A stretch of DNA of 64,000 nucleotides from Limnohabitans_A sp048020265. GTDB taxonomy: Bacteria; Pseudomonadota; Gammaproteobacteria; Burkholderiales; Burkholderiaceae_C. The stretch's first letter is position 1. The number at the start of each line of letters is the position of its first letter. The notes under the pieces are model-generated. The model was not told where the DNA came from. It searched no databases and saw nothing but the letters and a program-made list of their open reading frames with translations. Position numbers and translations under genes: made by a program. Where the stretch lies: NCBI RefSeq assembly GCF_048020265.1, contig NZ_CP171843.1, forward strand, positions 1,054,001 through 1,118,000, written 5' to 3'. Shown here one piece after another: positions 43,501 to 51,715 of the stretch.

Positions 43501-46500
43501 CAACAGCGGTGGCGGTGGCGCGGGCGGTTTCCTGACAGGCACCACCGCCTTGACGGGCACCAGCTACGCGGTCAGCGTAGGGGCGGGCGGTGTTTCGCCC
43601 GGCGGCAGTGGCGCGGCGTCTGTCGCCTTCGGTCTAACTGCCAGTGGCGGCGGTGGCGGTGGTGGCGGTAACAGTTCAGGTCAAAACGGGGCCTCCGGCG
43701 GCGGTGGCGGTTACGACGGAGCTTTGGTAGCGCAGGCCTCGGGCATCGACGGTCAAGGCTTCAGTGGTGGCGTGTCCAACCGCAATGCCTATGGCGCGGG
43801 TGCAGGCGGCGGCGGTGCCGGCGGCCCGGGAGGCAACGCCACGGTGGCCGACGATGGCTTTGGCAGCGGCGGCGCCGGTGGTTTGGGCAAGGCCTCGGAA
43901 ATTACCGGCGAAGTCAAGTTCTACGCTGGCGGCGGCGGCGGTGGCGCCAACACGCCAACGGAGAACACCCCGGGTGGCGTGGGTGGCTCGGGTGTAGGCG
44001 GTGCAGGTGCAACCGGCAACGCCACAGCGGGCAACAACGCGGTGGCCAACACCGGCTCGGGCGGTGGCGGCGCTGAGCCTCAAGGCGCGCCAGCGGGCAC
44101 AGGTGCGGCAGGCATCGTGGTGGCACGCTACAAGGGCGCTGCTGCTGGCACAGGCGGCGGCGTGGTCGCTGGCACTGGCTCGGCAGAGGGTTACACCGTG
44201 CACACCTTCACCAATGATGGCACCTTGGCGCTGAATTCGGTAGACCTCTCGCTGACCGGCTCCATCAGCGGTGCCGGCGCGTTGTCGGTCCATGCACCCG
44301 GCGGTACGCTGACCCTGAGCGGCGTTAACAGCTACACCGGTGACACCACAGTGTCGGCGGGTACTTTGAAGTTGACAGGCGTGCTCAGCAGCAGTACGGA
44401 TGTCGTGTTGAACGGCACCTCGGTGTGGGATCTGCAAGCCACGCAAACCGTGGCCAGCCTGAACATGGCCTCGGGCAGCAGCATCATGCGCTCGGCGGGC
44501 TCGTCAAGTCTGACGGTCAGCGGTGCGTCAACCTTGGCCCACAGCGTGACGACCAGCGGGACGCAGACTTACTCTGGCGCTGTGACGCTGGCCGCGGCAA
44601 CGAACTTGTCAGGCAGTACGGTCAAGACGGGTTCGACGCTGGATGGTGCCTATGACCTGACGATCAGCGGTCATGCAGACCTGGGTGGGGCCGTGGGTGG
44701 GTCAATGCCATTGGACAGTTTGAGCGTGACGGGCTCCAGCAACTTGGGCGCGAACATCACCACCACCGGTGCACAGGCCTACACCGGCCCAGTGACTTTG
44801 AGTGGTGGCGATCGCAGCTTGAATACGGCAAACAGCCCGATCACATTTGGCAACACACTCAACAGCGAGGCCCTTCAGAGTCGGGCGCTGAGCCTGAGCG
44901 TCGGAACGAGTGAAGTGCGGTTGGATGGTGTAGTGGGGGGAATTCAGGGACTGGGTGCCGTGACCATCACCGGTGCTTTGGACCTGAATGCAGAGATCTC
45001 CTCAGCAGCTTCCCTGTCGGTGTCGACCACCAGTGATTTGGCGGCCAATGTGACCACCCATGGTGCGCAGTCTTACATCGGGTCCGTCACACTGGGCAGC
45101 AGTGACCGAGTCTTGACGGGCGATGAAATCGATTGGGGCAGCAGCTTGGCCGGGACGGGTGGGTTGACGCTGCGTCCGGCCACGCTGTCACGTCCGATGT
45201 ATTTGGGGGCCAGCACGCCAGTTGAGACAGGGTTGAACATCGATGCGGCAGAGCTCGGTCGTCTGGGTGATGGATTCACATCGATCACTCTGGGTCACAC
45301 CACCGGAACAGGCGGTGTCCAGACACAAGGGATTACAACCTTCAAAGATCCGGTGACGTTTGTCGCTGCCGGTGGCACCACTGTGGCGCATGACTTGAGT
45401 GCGGTGGCTTCCACAAATGCGGGTTTCACGTTTTCCAAGCCTTTGACATGGACGGGCGGCAACATCACCACGGGTGAAGGGGCCATCACCGTGGCAGACC
45501 ATGTCACGCTGGGTGGCAGTGGCACGCGTTCCATGACCACGAGCAGCGGTGCCATCACGGTGGGTAGCAGCGCCTTGACCACGGTTACAGGTCACGGCGC
45601 CAACCTGACATTCAACAGCGGATCGGCCACCACGACTTTGAATGCGGCGCTCTCGGATGTGGGCATTCTTGGCTTGGGGACCGCCAACCAGACCGGCTCC
45701 ATGTTCGTGTTGGGGGACGTTTCGGCAGCGGGTTTGCAAACCGGATCTGGCCATTACGACATTCAAATTGGCCAGCCCGCCATGGACTTGGACCACATCC
45801 AAGTCACGGCCGACAATGGGTACACGGCTTACCTCAATGGCAGCTTGTTGGGGTCTGGCAGCAATTGGGGTTCTCCACAAAAGTACACCTTGCCCGCTTC
45901 TGCCGTGAACGGCACCAACGTGTTGGCCGTGGCTGCCTATGACGCAGGGGGCATCGCATCCATGCAGGCAGAGATCAAGCTGAAGGACGGCACGGTACTC
46001 GGCTCCGATGGCACCTGGAAATGGACCATAACGAACCCGACCTCCAATCCAAGCTGGAATGCCATTGGTTTCAACGATGGCAATTGGTCCAGCAACGGGT
46101 ATGTCCAGCCTTACAACGCTGCACCGTGGGGCAACAAGCTGGACAACACCGCCGGGCAATGGATTTGGTCTTCGGACCCCAATAACCACGACCTTGTTTG
46201 GTTCCGGTTTGCGTTTGACTTGAACCGTGCTGCCAGCGCCAACCGGTTTGTGATTGGTTCCGGTGCGACAGTTCAGAACACGGGAAGGTGGTTGGTTCAA
46301 ACCACGGGCGACGTCTCATTTGATGGCGATTTGTCAGCGCAAACGCAATCAGCCATCAAGCTGGGCAGCAATGTGTCGTCGACCGGTTTGCAGACGTATG
46401 GCGCACCGCTCACTTTGAGCGGTGGCCCCCGCACGCTGACAGGCACTTTGATCAAGACCTCCGGCACATTGGATGGGGGAGGTCATGCCTTGACGATTGA

Positions 46501-49500
46501 CGGTCATCTGCAGACCGGCGCAGCCTATGCGGGGCTGAGCAGTCTGACGGTGACGGGTACCAGCAGCCTGGGGGCGAACGTGAGCACCAGCAGCGCACAG
46601 ACCTACCGAGGCGCCATGACGGTGAGTGCCAACAGCACCCTGAGTGGTTCCGGCATGAGCCTGGCAGCGGTGGATCTGGTCGGCAACACCTTGACGGTCA
46701 ATGAAAGCGGAGTCGGCGCCATCTCGGGGGTTGTCAGTGGCACAGGGGCTTTGACCAAGACGGGCGCGGGCACGCTGAGCTTGCTCAACAGCAACACGTT
46801 CGCAGGTGGCGTCAGCGTGAACGCGGGGACCTTGAAAATATCTCAGAACACCAATCTCGGCTCAGAGTCTGCCAGCTCAGACGCTCTGACGCTCAACGGT
46901 GGAACACTGCAAGTGACAGCCGACACCACCTTGGCCAGCAACCGGGGCATTGCACTGGGCAGCAGTGGCGGCACCTTCAACATCGACCCATCGGTGACGG
47001 TGAACTATGCGGGGGTGATGCAGGGCACGGGCAGGCTTCGCAAGTCGGGCAGCGGCACCCTGGTGCTGGGCGGCGGCAACACGTACAGCGGCGGCACCAC
47101 GGTATCCGCTGGCACGCTCTTTGGCGGTGCCGCCAGCCTAGCGCGCACGGCTTTTGGAAGCGGCGCCATCACGGTGGGCGGTGGTGCCACCTTGTGGACC
47201 GACCGGAGCAGTCTGGCCAACGATTTGGTGCTGAGTGGTGGCACCTTGAAAGGCACCAACGGCTTTGGTGAAAGCTGGCTTGGCAACGTCCGACTGAACG
47301 CCACTTCCATCGTGAATGTGGGCTCTTTCATGACCTTGAGCGGCAACATCAGCGGCCCCGGCATATTGAGCAAGTCGGGTGCCGGCGTGCTCAACTTGAG
47401 CGGAGCCAACAGCTACACGGGCGGCACTCAGCTCAATGCAGGCACTGTGGCCCTTGGCTCAGCGACGGCCTTGGGCAGCAGCGGCACCATCGGCTTTGGG
47501 GGTGGCACGCTGCGCTTTAGCGCGACCAACACCACCGACTACTCGGCTCGTTTTGGCACCACATCAGGTCAGGCCTACCGTCTGGACACCAACGGCCAAG
47601 ACATCAGCCTGAGCGCCAACCTGGGCAGCAGCGGCGGCAGCTTGAACAAGCTGGGCGCAGGCACGCTCACCCTGCGCGGTGCCGCCACGTACAACGGGGC
47701 CACCATCGTGTCGGACGGTCAGCTGGTGATCCGAAACAACCTGCTGCAGCTGGGCACCAGTGGCATCAGCGGTGCAGGGCGTTTGGTTTTGGAGCCGGTC
47801 GCCGACAGTTTCAGCGCCCCGTCCACCACATTCACAACGCCCATCCAAGGCCTGTCAGGCTTGGTCATCGGCAAGGGCGGCAACACGGCGGGCCTGAACT
47901 TGACGGGCACGGTGAATGTGGCAGGACCGATTTCGGTTTTCGCGGGCGACCTGAACATTCAAACCCCCTTGTCCAGCACGGCCACGGGCGACGTGCTGTT
48001 GAAATCATCGGGCACGCTCACCATCGCCCCTGGCCAGCAAATCAGTGCCAGCGCTGGCGACATCACCTTGGTGGCCAACCGCTTTGTCAACCAGGCCGGT
48101 TCCGGGGCCCTTGCGACCACGGGCAACCATCTCTGGCAGCTCTGGAGCACCAACGCCGACCCGTTTGATACCAGCATCGGCGATGTGACCGGAGGGTTGG
48201 TGGCGGCCTTCAAACAGTACAACGCCAGCCACGGCAACACCACGCCGCTGGGCACTGGCCATGGGCTGTTTTACAGCCTGGCACCTGTCTTGTCCTTGGG
48301 CCTGAATGGCGCGGTCGTTCGCGAGTACGACGGCAGCACCCTGGCCACGGTCTTGGCCAGCCAGGTGCAGGTGGCTGGCATGTTGGATGGCGATCAAGTG
48401 TTGCTCCAGACCCCGAGCGAGGCCCTGTACAGTTCGGCTGGCACGGGCCCGACGGCCAAGGACGTTGGCAGCCAAAAAACTGTGAGCTTGTCCGGTGTGT
48501 CCTTGCTGTCGGCCAACAAGAACAGCTTGCCTGTCTACGGCTACAGCTTGGCCAGCAGCACGGCCAGTGGCCAGGTGGGTGAAATCAGGCCCAAGGAGGT
48601 CGTCCTTTCGGCCAACAAGGTTTATGACGGCTTGTTAGCACTCGGCCCAGATACGGTGAGCATCCAGACCGGGGTGGGCAGTGAAACCCTGACCTATAGC
48701 CAGGCGCGCAGCAGCGATGCGCATGTGAACACAAGCTCCAAATTCATCGCTGCCCTGACCTTGGCCGACGCCAGCGATGGCTCGGGCGGTCTGGCCCTCA
48801 ATTACAAGCTGCCAACGTTGGGCGCGACCCAGGCCCCAGTCACCATCACCGCCAGACAGGTTACGGCCTCAGCTCGCATCAATGGTGCGGACAAGACTTA
48901 CGACGGGTTGCTAGAAGCGACGGGCTCCAGCCTGTCGGGCAGCACCAGCGGGGCCTTGCATGGCGACGTGGTGGCGCTGGAGGTCAGCGGCATGGCCTTG
49001 GCCTTTGACAACGCGCACGCAGGCGTGCGCCAGATCAGCGCCAGCGGCACGGCGGTGCTGGGCGCGGTCAGTGGCGGCGGCGTGGGGCTCAAAGACGGCA
49101 CAGCGGGCAACGCGGTGGCCGGGCAGGCGGGCGACTACCGCCTGGCCGAGCAGCCGGTGGTGGCACCGGTCAGCCAACAAATCACGCCCGCACGGTTGTT
49201 GGCCTCAGCCCGCATCAATGGTGCGGACAAGATTTACGACGGCTTGCTAGAAGCGACGGGCTCCAGCCTGTCGGGCAGCACCAGCGGGGCCTTGCATGGC
49301 GACGTGGTGGCGCTGGACGTCAGCGGCATGGCCTTGGCCTTTGACAACGCGCACGCAGGCGTGCGCCAGATCAGCGCCAGCGGCACGGCGGTGCTGGGCG
49401 AGGTCAGTGGCGGCGGCGTGGGGCTCAAAGACGGCACAGCGGGCAACGCGGTGGCCGGGCAGGCGGGCGACTACCGACTGGCCGAGCAGCCGGTGGTGGC

Positions 49501-50881
49501 AACGGTCAGCCAACAAATCACGCCCGCGCCGATCGCACGGATCACGGGCATCACGGCTGCTGACAAGAGTTTTGACGGCACGACCGATGCCAGTTTGGAC
49601 ACATCGGCGGCGGCCTTTGTGGGCAAGTTGCTCGCGGATGACTTGGCGGTGGCCAGCGGGGCTGTGGGCCGTTTCAGTGACAGTGTGGCGGGCACGGACA
49701 AGAGAGTGAGCATCAGCGCCTTGGCGCTCGGTGGCGCAGACGCGGCGAACTATGTGTTGGTGGATACCACGGCCCAAACCACGGCCAGTATCACCGCCAA
49801 CCAGGTGGCTGTGGCCACGCAATCGGTCAGCAGTGTGTTGGCCGCTGTGCCCAAGGTGATGCCTCCTGCACCACCCCCTCCGCCCGCGCTAACCGTAGCA
49901 CCCATGGCGCCTACCCCGGCGCCTGCACCTGCCACGGCACCAGCAGCACCAGCAGCACCAGCAGCACCAGCACCTGCGGCAGCCTCCGCACCGGCGCCTG
50001 CCGCAGGTGAGGCGCCGGCAGCTGCTCCGACACCGGCTCCTGCAGCCGCTGCGGCCCCGATCGCCGCACCTGCGGATGCCCCGGGCGCTGCCCCGGCAGC
50101 GGCGGCTCCGGCTGCAGCCCCTGCAGCTGCCGCCCCGGCCCCGGCAGCCCCAGCAGCTGCGCCACCTGCGAGTCCGGCGCCCGGCGCGCCAGCACCGGCA
50201 GCGGGTGCAGCACCGGCCAAAGGTTCGGCTTCATCGGGCAACGGAGGTGCCAGCGGCGGTTCTGGGGGTGCCTCAGGTGGTAGCAGTGCCGGTGGCGGCA
50301 AAGCCGATGCGTCAGGCCGTCCGGCCAAAGCCGCCGGTGGCAAATCGTCAGAGTCTGGCAAAGACAAAACCAAGGGCGCATCGCCCGCAGGCCGTGCGGC
50401 CCAGCCCAGAAGCGTATCGGCCGCCAGAGCGGCCGCTGTCGCCGGTCGGGTGGCGGCTGCACGCGCGCAGGTTCAGCGCAGTGTCTCGGCCGTCGCTCGC
50501 TCTGCCTCGGCCAGTGCCTTGCGCGAGCGCATGCAAGCCAGCCGCTTGGGTGCTGACCCCCTGAACCGTTCGTCCGCGGCCATTCGGATCCAACCCAGCC
50601 AGCCCAGTGCCGCGATCAAGAACTTCGGCAACGCTGTGGTGGACACGGTGGGGGCCAAAAACCCCTTGTTGGCTGAAAGCAAGATCGTGCCGCGCGAGCC
50701 CGAGCGCGATGCCATGCTGCCACCGCCCAGCGAGATGACGCAATCTTTTGATGCGGTCCCTTCGCTGCGCAGTTCCTCGACCAAGCAAAAGGTCAGACAT
50801 TCTAAAAACGTCACCTTGCAGGAAGAGACCATGGAAGCGGTCAACTTTCTGAACTTGATCAACCTTCGACTTTTACCTTGA
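40589..50881 (+). CDS. Giant TpsA exoprotein, filamentous haemagglutinin-like adhesin
   Basis: 3,430 residues. An extended signal peptide (MNHAYRLVWSDLSASLVAVP, with a hydrophobic core to about residue 53) precedes the TPS secretion domain (about 55-350) with NPSGIVFG at 142-149 and the closing GTWLIDPVDFNI. The stalk carries autotransporter-associated beta repeats (LTKSGAGALTLSG type, about 475-510, 890-940, 2035-2380). Interspersed are a discoidin-like domain (about 660-820), a Gly-rich domain starting YLVVGGGGAG (about 961-1205), and a second beta-sandwich (about 1730-1885). Near 2670-3075 are YDG-type repeats, two nearly identical. A Pro/Ala linker (about 3090-3215), a Gly/Ser segment and a basic C-terminus end it. 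No toxin or anchor domain is visible. Likely a surface adhesin. Confidence 0.95.
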   Translation: MNHAYRLVWSDLSASLVAVPETAAGRGKGRGRREARGLAGACLLGMLAWAAQAQNLSPTQLPGSAQLAAGSVQLERTAAALVVRQASDKAVLNWSSFDIGRDASVRFEQPGASSVALNRVQSGVATQIEGQLSANGQVFLVNPSGIVFGRGAQVNVAGLVASSLDLASDDFLAGRWRFTGHSDSGAVRNQGQVQADGGLIALLAPRVSNSGSLQADGGNVLMAAGQKLSLQVAGSGLLKVNVEQGAVNALVENKGFVRADGGNVLLTAKGANALLSGVVNNEGVVRAHTLQEREGRIVLLGDMALGTVQVAGQLDASAPQGGKGGFVETSAAQVFVAPSAKVSTLAAQGQHGTWLIDPVDFNIASDGNISGAQLGANLQTGNVTILNTSGTTGTAGNVNVQEAVSWSAATTLTLDAQGSVNLNADLSATSGHLAINAAAGGLSGSGAVILGGSQQTVTVNQGGNSQYSGAISGTGATLTKSGAGALTLSGTSSYSGGTTVSAGALQVGASSSGAVTSGPLGTASVTVASGATLDLAGQSLANALNLSGSGMDAAGALINSSASAATASGAVNLAADTTVGTTGTGALSFAGPVDGGHALSVKSQGDVAFNAAVGGSTPLASLGTDAGGRTLLGANVTTTGPQTYNDDVVTNAAVTLKALGVVPASGNWAAGLASSSFAISDGSSPGSEAVQYAFDGRNDTKYLNTKGEGSDALVDLGAARVVNQVSLTTANDAAERDPTRYTLYGSNTAFVSGYSGNPGGLPNEVELASGNLAPPSNRYAAYTDASLVFANNTPYRYYRLVFNTIRSPGNLVQVSEIGLSRAASVTAESPALHFKAGLSAMAALTLQSAGSLRAKAVQGAGALTLQHEGVGMVQGVISDGASPLSLIKAGTGELSLMGANTYTGGTLLSSGTLGLYTNTAVGTGTLTLGTAALKIGRAVTKLDNAMVLNGTASLVLDSDVDYLVVGGGGAGNSGGGGAGGFLTGTTALTGTSYAVSVGAGGVSPGGSGAASVAFGLTASGGGGGGGGNSSGQNGASGGGGGYDGALVAQASGIDGQGFSGGVSNRNAYGAGAGGGGAGGPGGNATVADDGFGSGGAGGLGKASEITGEVKFYAGGGGGGANTPTENTPGGVGGSGVGGAGATGNATAGNNAVANTGSGGGGAEPQGAPAGTGAAGIVVARYKGAAAGTGGGVVAGTGSAEGYTVHTFTNDGTLALNSVDLSLTGSISGAGALSVHAPGGTLTLSGVNSYTGDTTVSAGTLKLTGVLSSSTDVVLNGTSVWDLQATQTVASLNMASGSSIMRSAGSSSLTVSGASTLAHSVTTSGTQTYSGAVTLAAATNLSGSTVKTGSTLDGAYDLTISGHADLGGAVGGSMPLDSLSVTGSSNLGANITTTGAQAYTGPVTLSGGDRSLNTANSPITFGNTLNSEALQSRALSLSVGTSEVRLDGVVGGIQGLGAVTITGALDLNAEISSAASLSVSTTSDLAANVTTHGAQSYIGSVTLGSSDRVLTGDEIDWGSSLAGTGGLTLRPATLSRPMYLGASTPVETGLNIDAAELGRLGDGFTSITLGHTTGTGGVQTQGITTFKDPVTFVAAGGTTVAHDLSAVASTNAGFTFSKPLTWTGGNITTGEGAITVADHVTLGGSGTRSMTTSSGAITVGSSALTTVTGHGANLTFNSGSATTTLNAALSDVGILGLGTANQTGSMFVLGDVSAAGLQTGSGHYDIQIGQPAMDLDHIQVTADNGYTAYLNGSLLGSGSNWGSPQKYTLPASAVNGTNVLAVAAYDAGGIASMQAEIKLKDGTVLGSDGTWKWTITNPTSNPSWNAIGFNDGNWSSNGYVQPYNAAPWGNKLDNTAGQWIWSSDPNNHDLVWFRFAFDLNRAASANRFVIGSGATVQNTGRWLVQTTGDVSFDGDLSAQTQSAIKLGSNVSSTGLQTYGAPLTLSGGPRTLTGTLIKTSGTLDGGGHALTIDGHLQTGAAYAGLSSLTVTGTSSLGANVSTSSAQTYRGAMTVSANSTLSGSGMSLAAVDLVGNTLTVNESGVGAISGVVSGTGALTKTGAGTLSLLNSNTFAGGVSVNAGTLKISQNTNLGSESASSDALTLNGGTLQVTADTTLASNRGIALGSSGGTFNIDPSVTVNYAGVMQGTGRLRKSGSGTLVLGGGNTYSGGTTVSAGTLFGGAASLARTAFGSGAITVGGGATLWTDRSSLANDLVLSGGTLKGTNGFGESWLGNVRLNATSIVNVGSFMTLSGNISGPGILSKSGAGVLNLSGANSYTGGTQLNAGTVALGSATALGSSGTIGFGGGTLRFSATNTTDYSARFGTTSGQAYRLDTNGQDISLSANLGSSGGSLNKLGAGTLTLRGAATYNGATIVSDGQLVIRNNLLQLGTSGISGAGRLVLEPVADSFSAPSTTFTTPIQGLSGLVIGKGGNTAGLNLTGTVNVAGPISVFAGDLNIQTPLSSTATGDVLLKSSGTLTIAPGQQISASAGDITLVANRFVNQAGSGALATTGNHLWQLWSTNADPFDTSIGDVTGGLVAAFKQYNASHGNTTPLGTGHGLFYSLAPVLSLGLNGAVVREYDGSTLATVLASQVQVAGMLDGDQVLLQTPSEALYSSAGTGPTAKDVGSQKTVSLSGVSLLSANKNSLPVYGYSLASSTASGQVGEIRPKEVVLSANKVYDGLLALGPDTVSIQTGVGSETLTYSQARSSDAHVNTSSKFIAALTLADASDGSGGLALNYKLPTLGATQAPVTITARQVTASARINGADKTYDGLLEATGSSLSGSTSGALHGDVVALEVSGMALAFDNAHAGVRQISASGTAVLGAVSGGGVGLKDGTAGNAVAGQAGDYRLAEQPVVAPVSQQITPARLLASARINGADKIYDGLLEATGSSLSGSTSGALHGDVVALDVSGMALAFDNAHAGVRQISASGTAVLGEVSGGGVGLKDGTAGNAVAGQAGDYRLAEQPVVATVSQQITPAPIARITGITAADKSFDGTTDASLDTSAAAFVGKLLADDLAVASGAVGRFSDSVAGTDKRVSISALALGGADAANYVLVDTTAQTTASITANQVAVATQSVSSVLAAVPKVMPPAPPPPPALTVAPMAPTPAPAPATAPAAPAAPAAPAPAAASAPAPAAGEAPAAAPTPAPAAAAAPIAAPADAPGAAPAAAAPAAAPAAAAPAPAAPAAAPPASPAPGAPAPAAGAAPAKGSASSGNGGASGGSGGASGGSSAGGGKADASGRPAKAAGGKSSESGKDKTKGASPAGRAAQPRSVSAARAAAVAGRVAAARAQVQRSVSAVARSASASALRERMQASRLGADPLNRSSAAIRIQPSQPSAAIKNFGNAVVDTVGAKNPLLAESKIVPREPERDAMLPPPSEMTQSFDAVPSLRSSSTKQKVRHSKNVTLQEETMEAVNFLNLINLRLLP
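48865..49191 (+). repeat. 336-bp-period tandem repeat, copy 1 (YDG module)
   Basis: First copy of a near-identical in-frame direct repeat inside tpsA; the second starts 336 bases (112 codons) later. Starts GGCCTCAGC and ends in CAACAAATCACGCCCGC. Only a handful of base differences are seen between copies, including GAGG/GACG, GCGG/GAGG and CCGCCT/CCGACT. Confidence 0.93.
49201..49527 (+). repeat. 336-bp-period tandem repeat, copy 2 (YDG module)
   Basis: Second copy of the repeat beginning at 48865, ending at CAACAAATCACGCCCGC. The next module (from about 49530) is a diverged YDG unit, so only two copies are recent duplicates. Confidence 0.93.
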
Positions 50882-50896
50882 TTGGACATTTTCCTT

Positions 50897-51685
50897 ATGT
50901 TGGCCTGGTTCCATACCTTCAGTAATTTGCAAATCGGAGCAATGCTCATATTTTCGGGTTTGAGCGTGACCACCGTGATTCCTTTGCTGGTGCGTCACCG
51001 CTTGAAGATCAACATCGATGACAACTTATCTCGAGGCGCTGAAGAGTCCTTCAAGCTCTTTATTTCGCTGAGTTTGCTGTTGCTGGCTTTTTGCTTGGTG
51101 CGCGCCCAAGGCGACTACCGAGGGGCTGAGGACATCGTCTCGCGCGAGGCCACCGTCATGCTCAAGATGGACCGTGCTTATGAGTCCTTTGCCACCGACG
51201 ACACCGACGCCATGCGCTTGGTGCTGCGCACCTATGCCGAGCACTTGGTCAACGACGAGTGGCCGGTACTTGCACAGGGCGAGCGAGCAAGCACCGCCAG
51301 CGAAGACCTGCGCGTGATATCTACCATCTCAAAGCAGCTCGAGCCACAGACGGCCGAGCAGCAAGTGGCACGCTCGGAGATCATCCAGTCGGTCAACCAG
51401 CTCAACGACCTTCGCGAGGCCAGGATCTCGGCCAGCGTGATCAAAGTGCCCACGTTTTACTGGTACGCCATCTTCACGGCCTTGTTCTTTTTGATGTTCT
51501 TCGGCTGGCTACAAAATCCCTTAAGCAAGATGGTGACCTGGGTGGGTGGGGTCACCTGCGGCGTGAGCCTGATGCTGACGGTGCTGATTTCCACTTCCGG
51601 CATTTTTGCCGGACAACACGCGGTCTCTGCCGACCCCATCCGCAATGCCTTGATTCAAATGGGCAAGTTGGACAGCGGCTCCTGA
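50897..51685 (+). CDS. DUF4239-like integral membrane protein
   Basis: 262 residues from the ATG at 50897 (a TTG at 50882 is also in frame). Two N-terminal helices (about 10-30 and 48-66), a soluble middle rich in acidic and helical sequence (YRGAEDIVSREATVMLKMDRAYESF, characteristic of DUF4239/bestrophin-like proteins) and two C-terminal helices (about 182-200 and 215-240; YWYAIFTALFFLMFFGW). Sits 15 bases after tpsA and 30 before the secretin gene. Function is unknown. Its position suggests an inner-membrane component for the adhesin or its secretin partner. Confidence 0.75.
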   Translation: MLAWFHTFSNLQIGAMLIFSGLSVTTVIPLLVRHRLKINIDDNLSRGAEESFKLFISLSLLLLAFCLVRAQGDYRGAEDIVSREATVMLKMDRAYESFATDDTDAMRLVLRTYAEHLVNDEWPVLAQGERASTASEDLRVISTISKQLEPQTAEQQVARSEIIQSVNQLNDLREARISASVIKVPTFYWYAIFTALFFLMFFGWLQNPLSKMVTWVGGVTCGVSLMLTVLISTSGIFAGQHAVSADPIRNALIQMGKLDSGS

Positions 51686-51715
51686 TTTTTCATTCCACTT
51701 CACAACTCCTCAAGC

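Noticed and set aside
45188..46300. Long antisense frames inside the giant adhesin gene
   Set aside because: The repetitive G+C-rich DNA produces many such frames; none has a ribosome-binding site or known domain.
48865..49527. Repeat array as a CRISPR or satellite
   Set aside because: Only two long copies, in frame and coding; no short repeat-spacer pattern.
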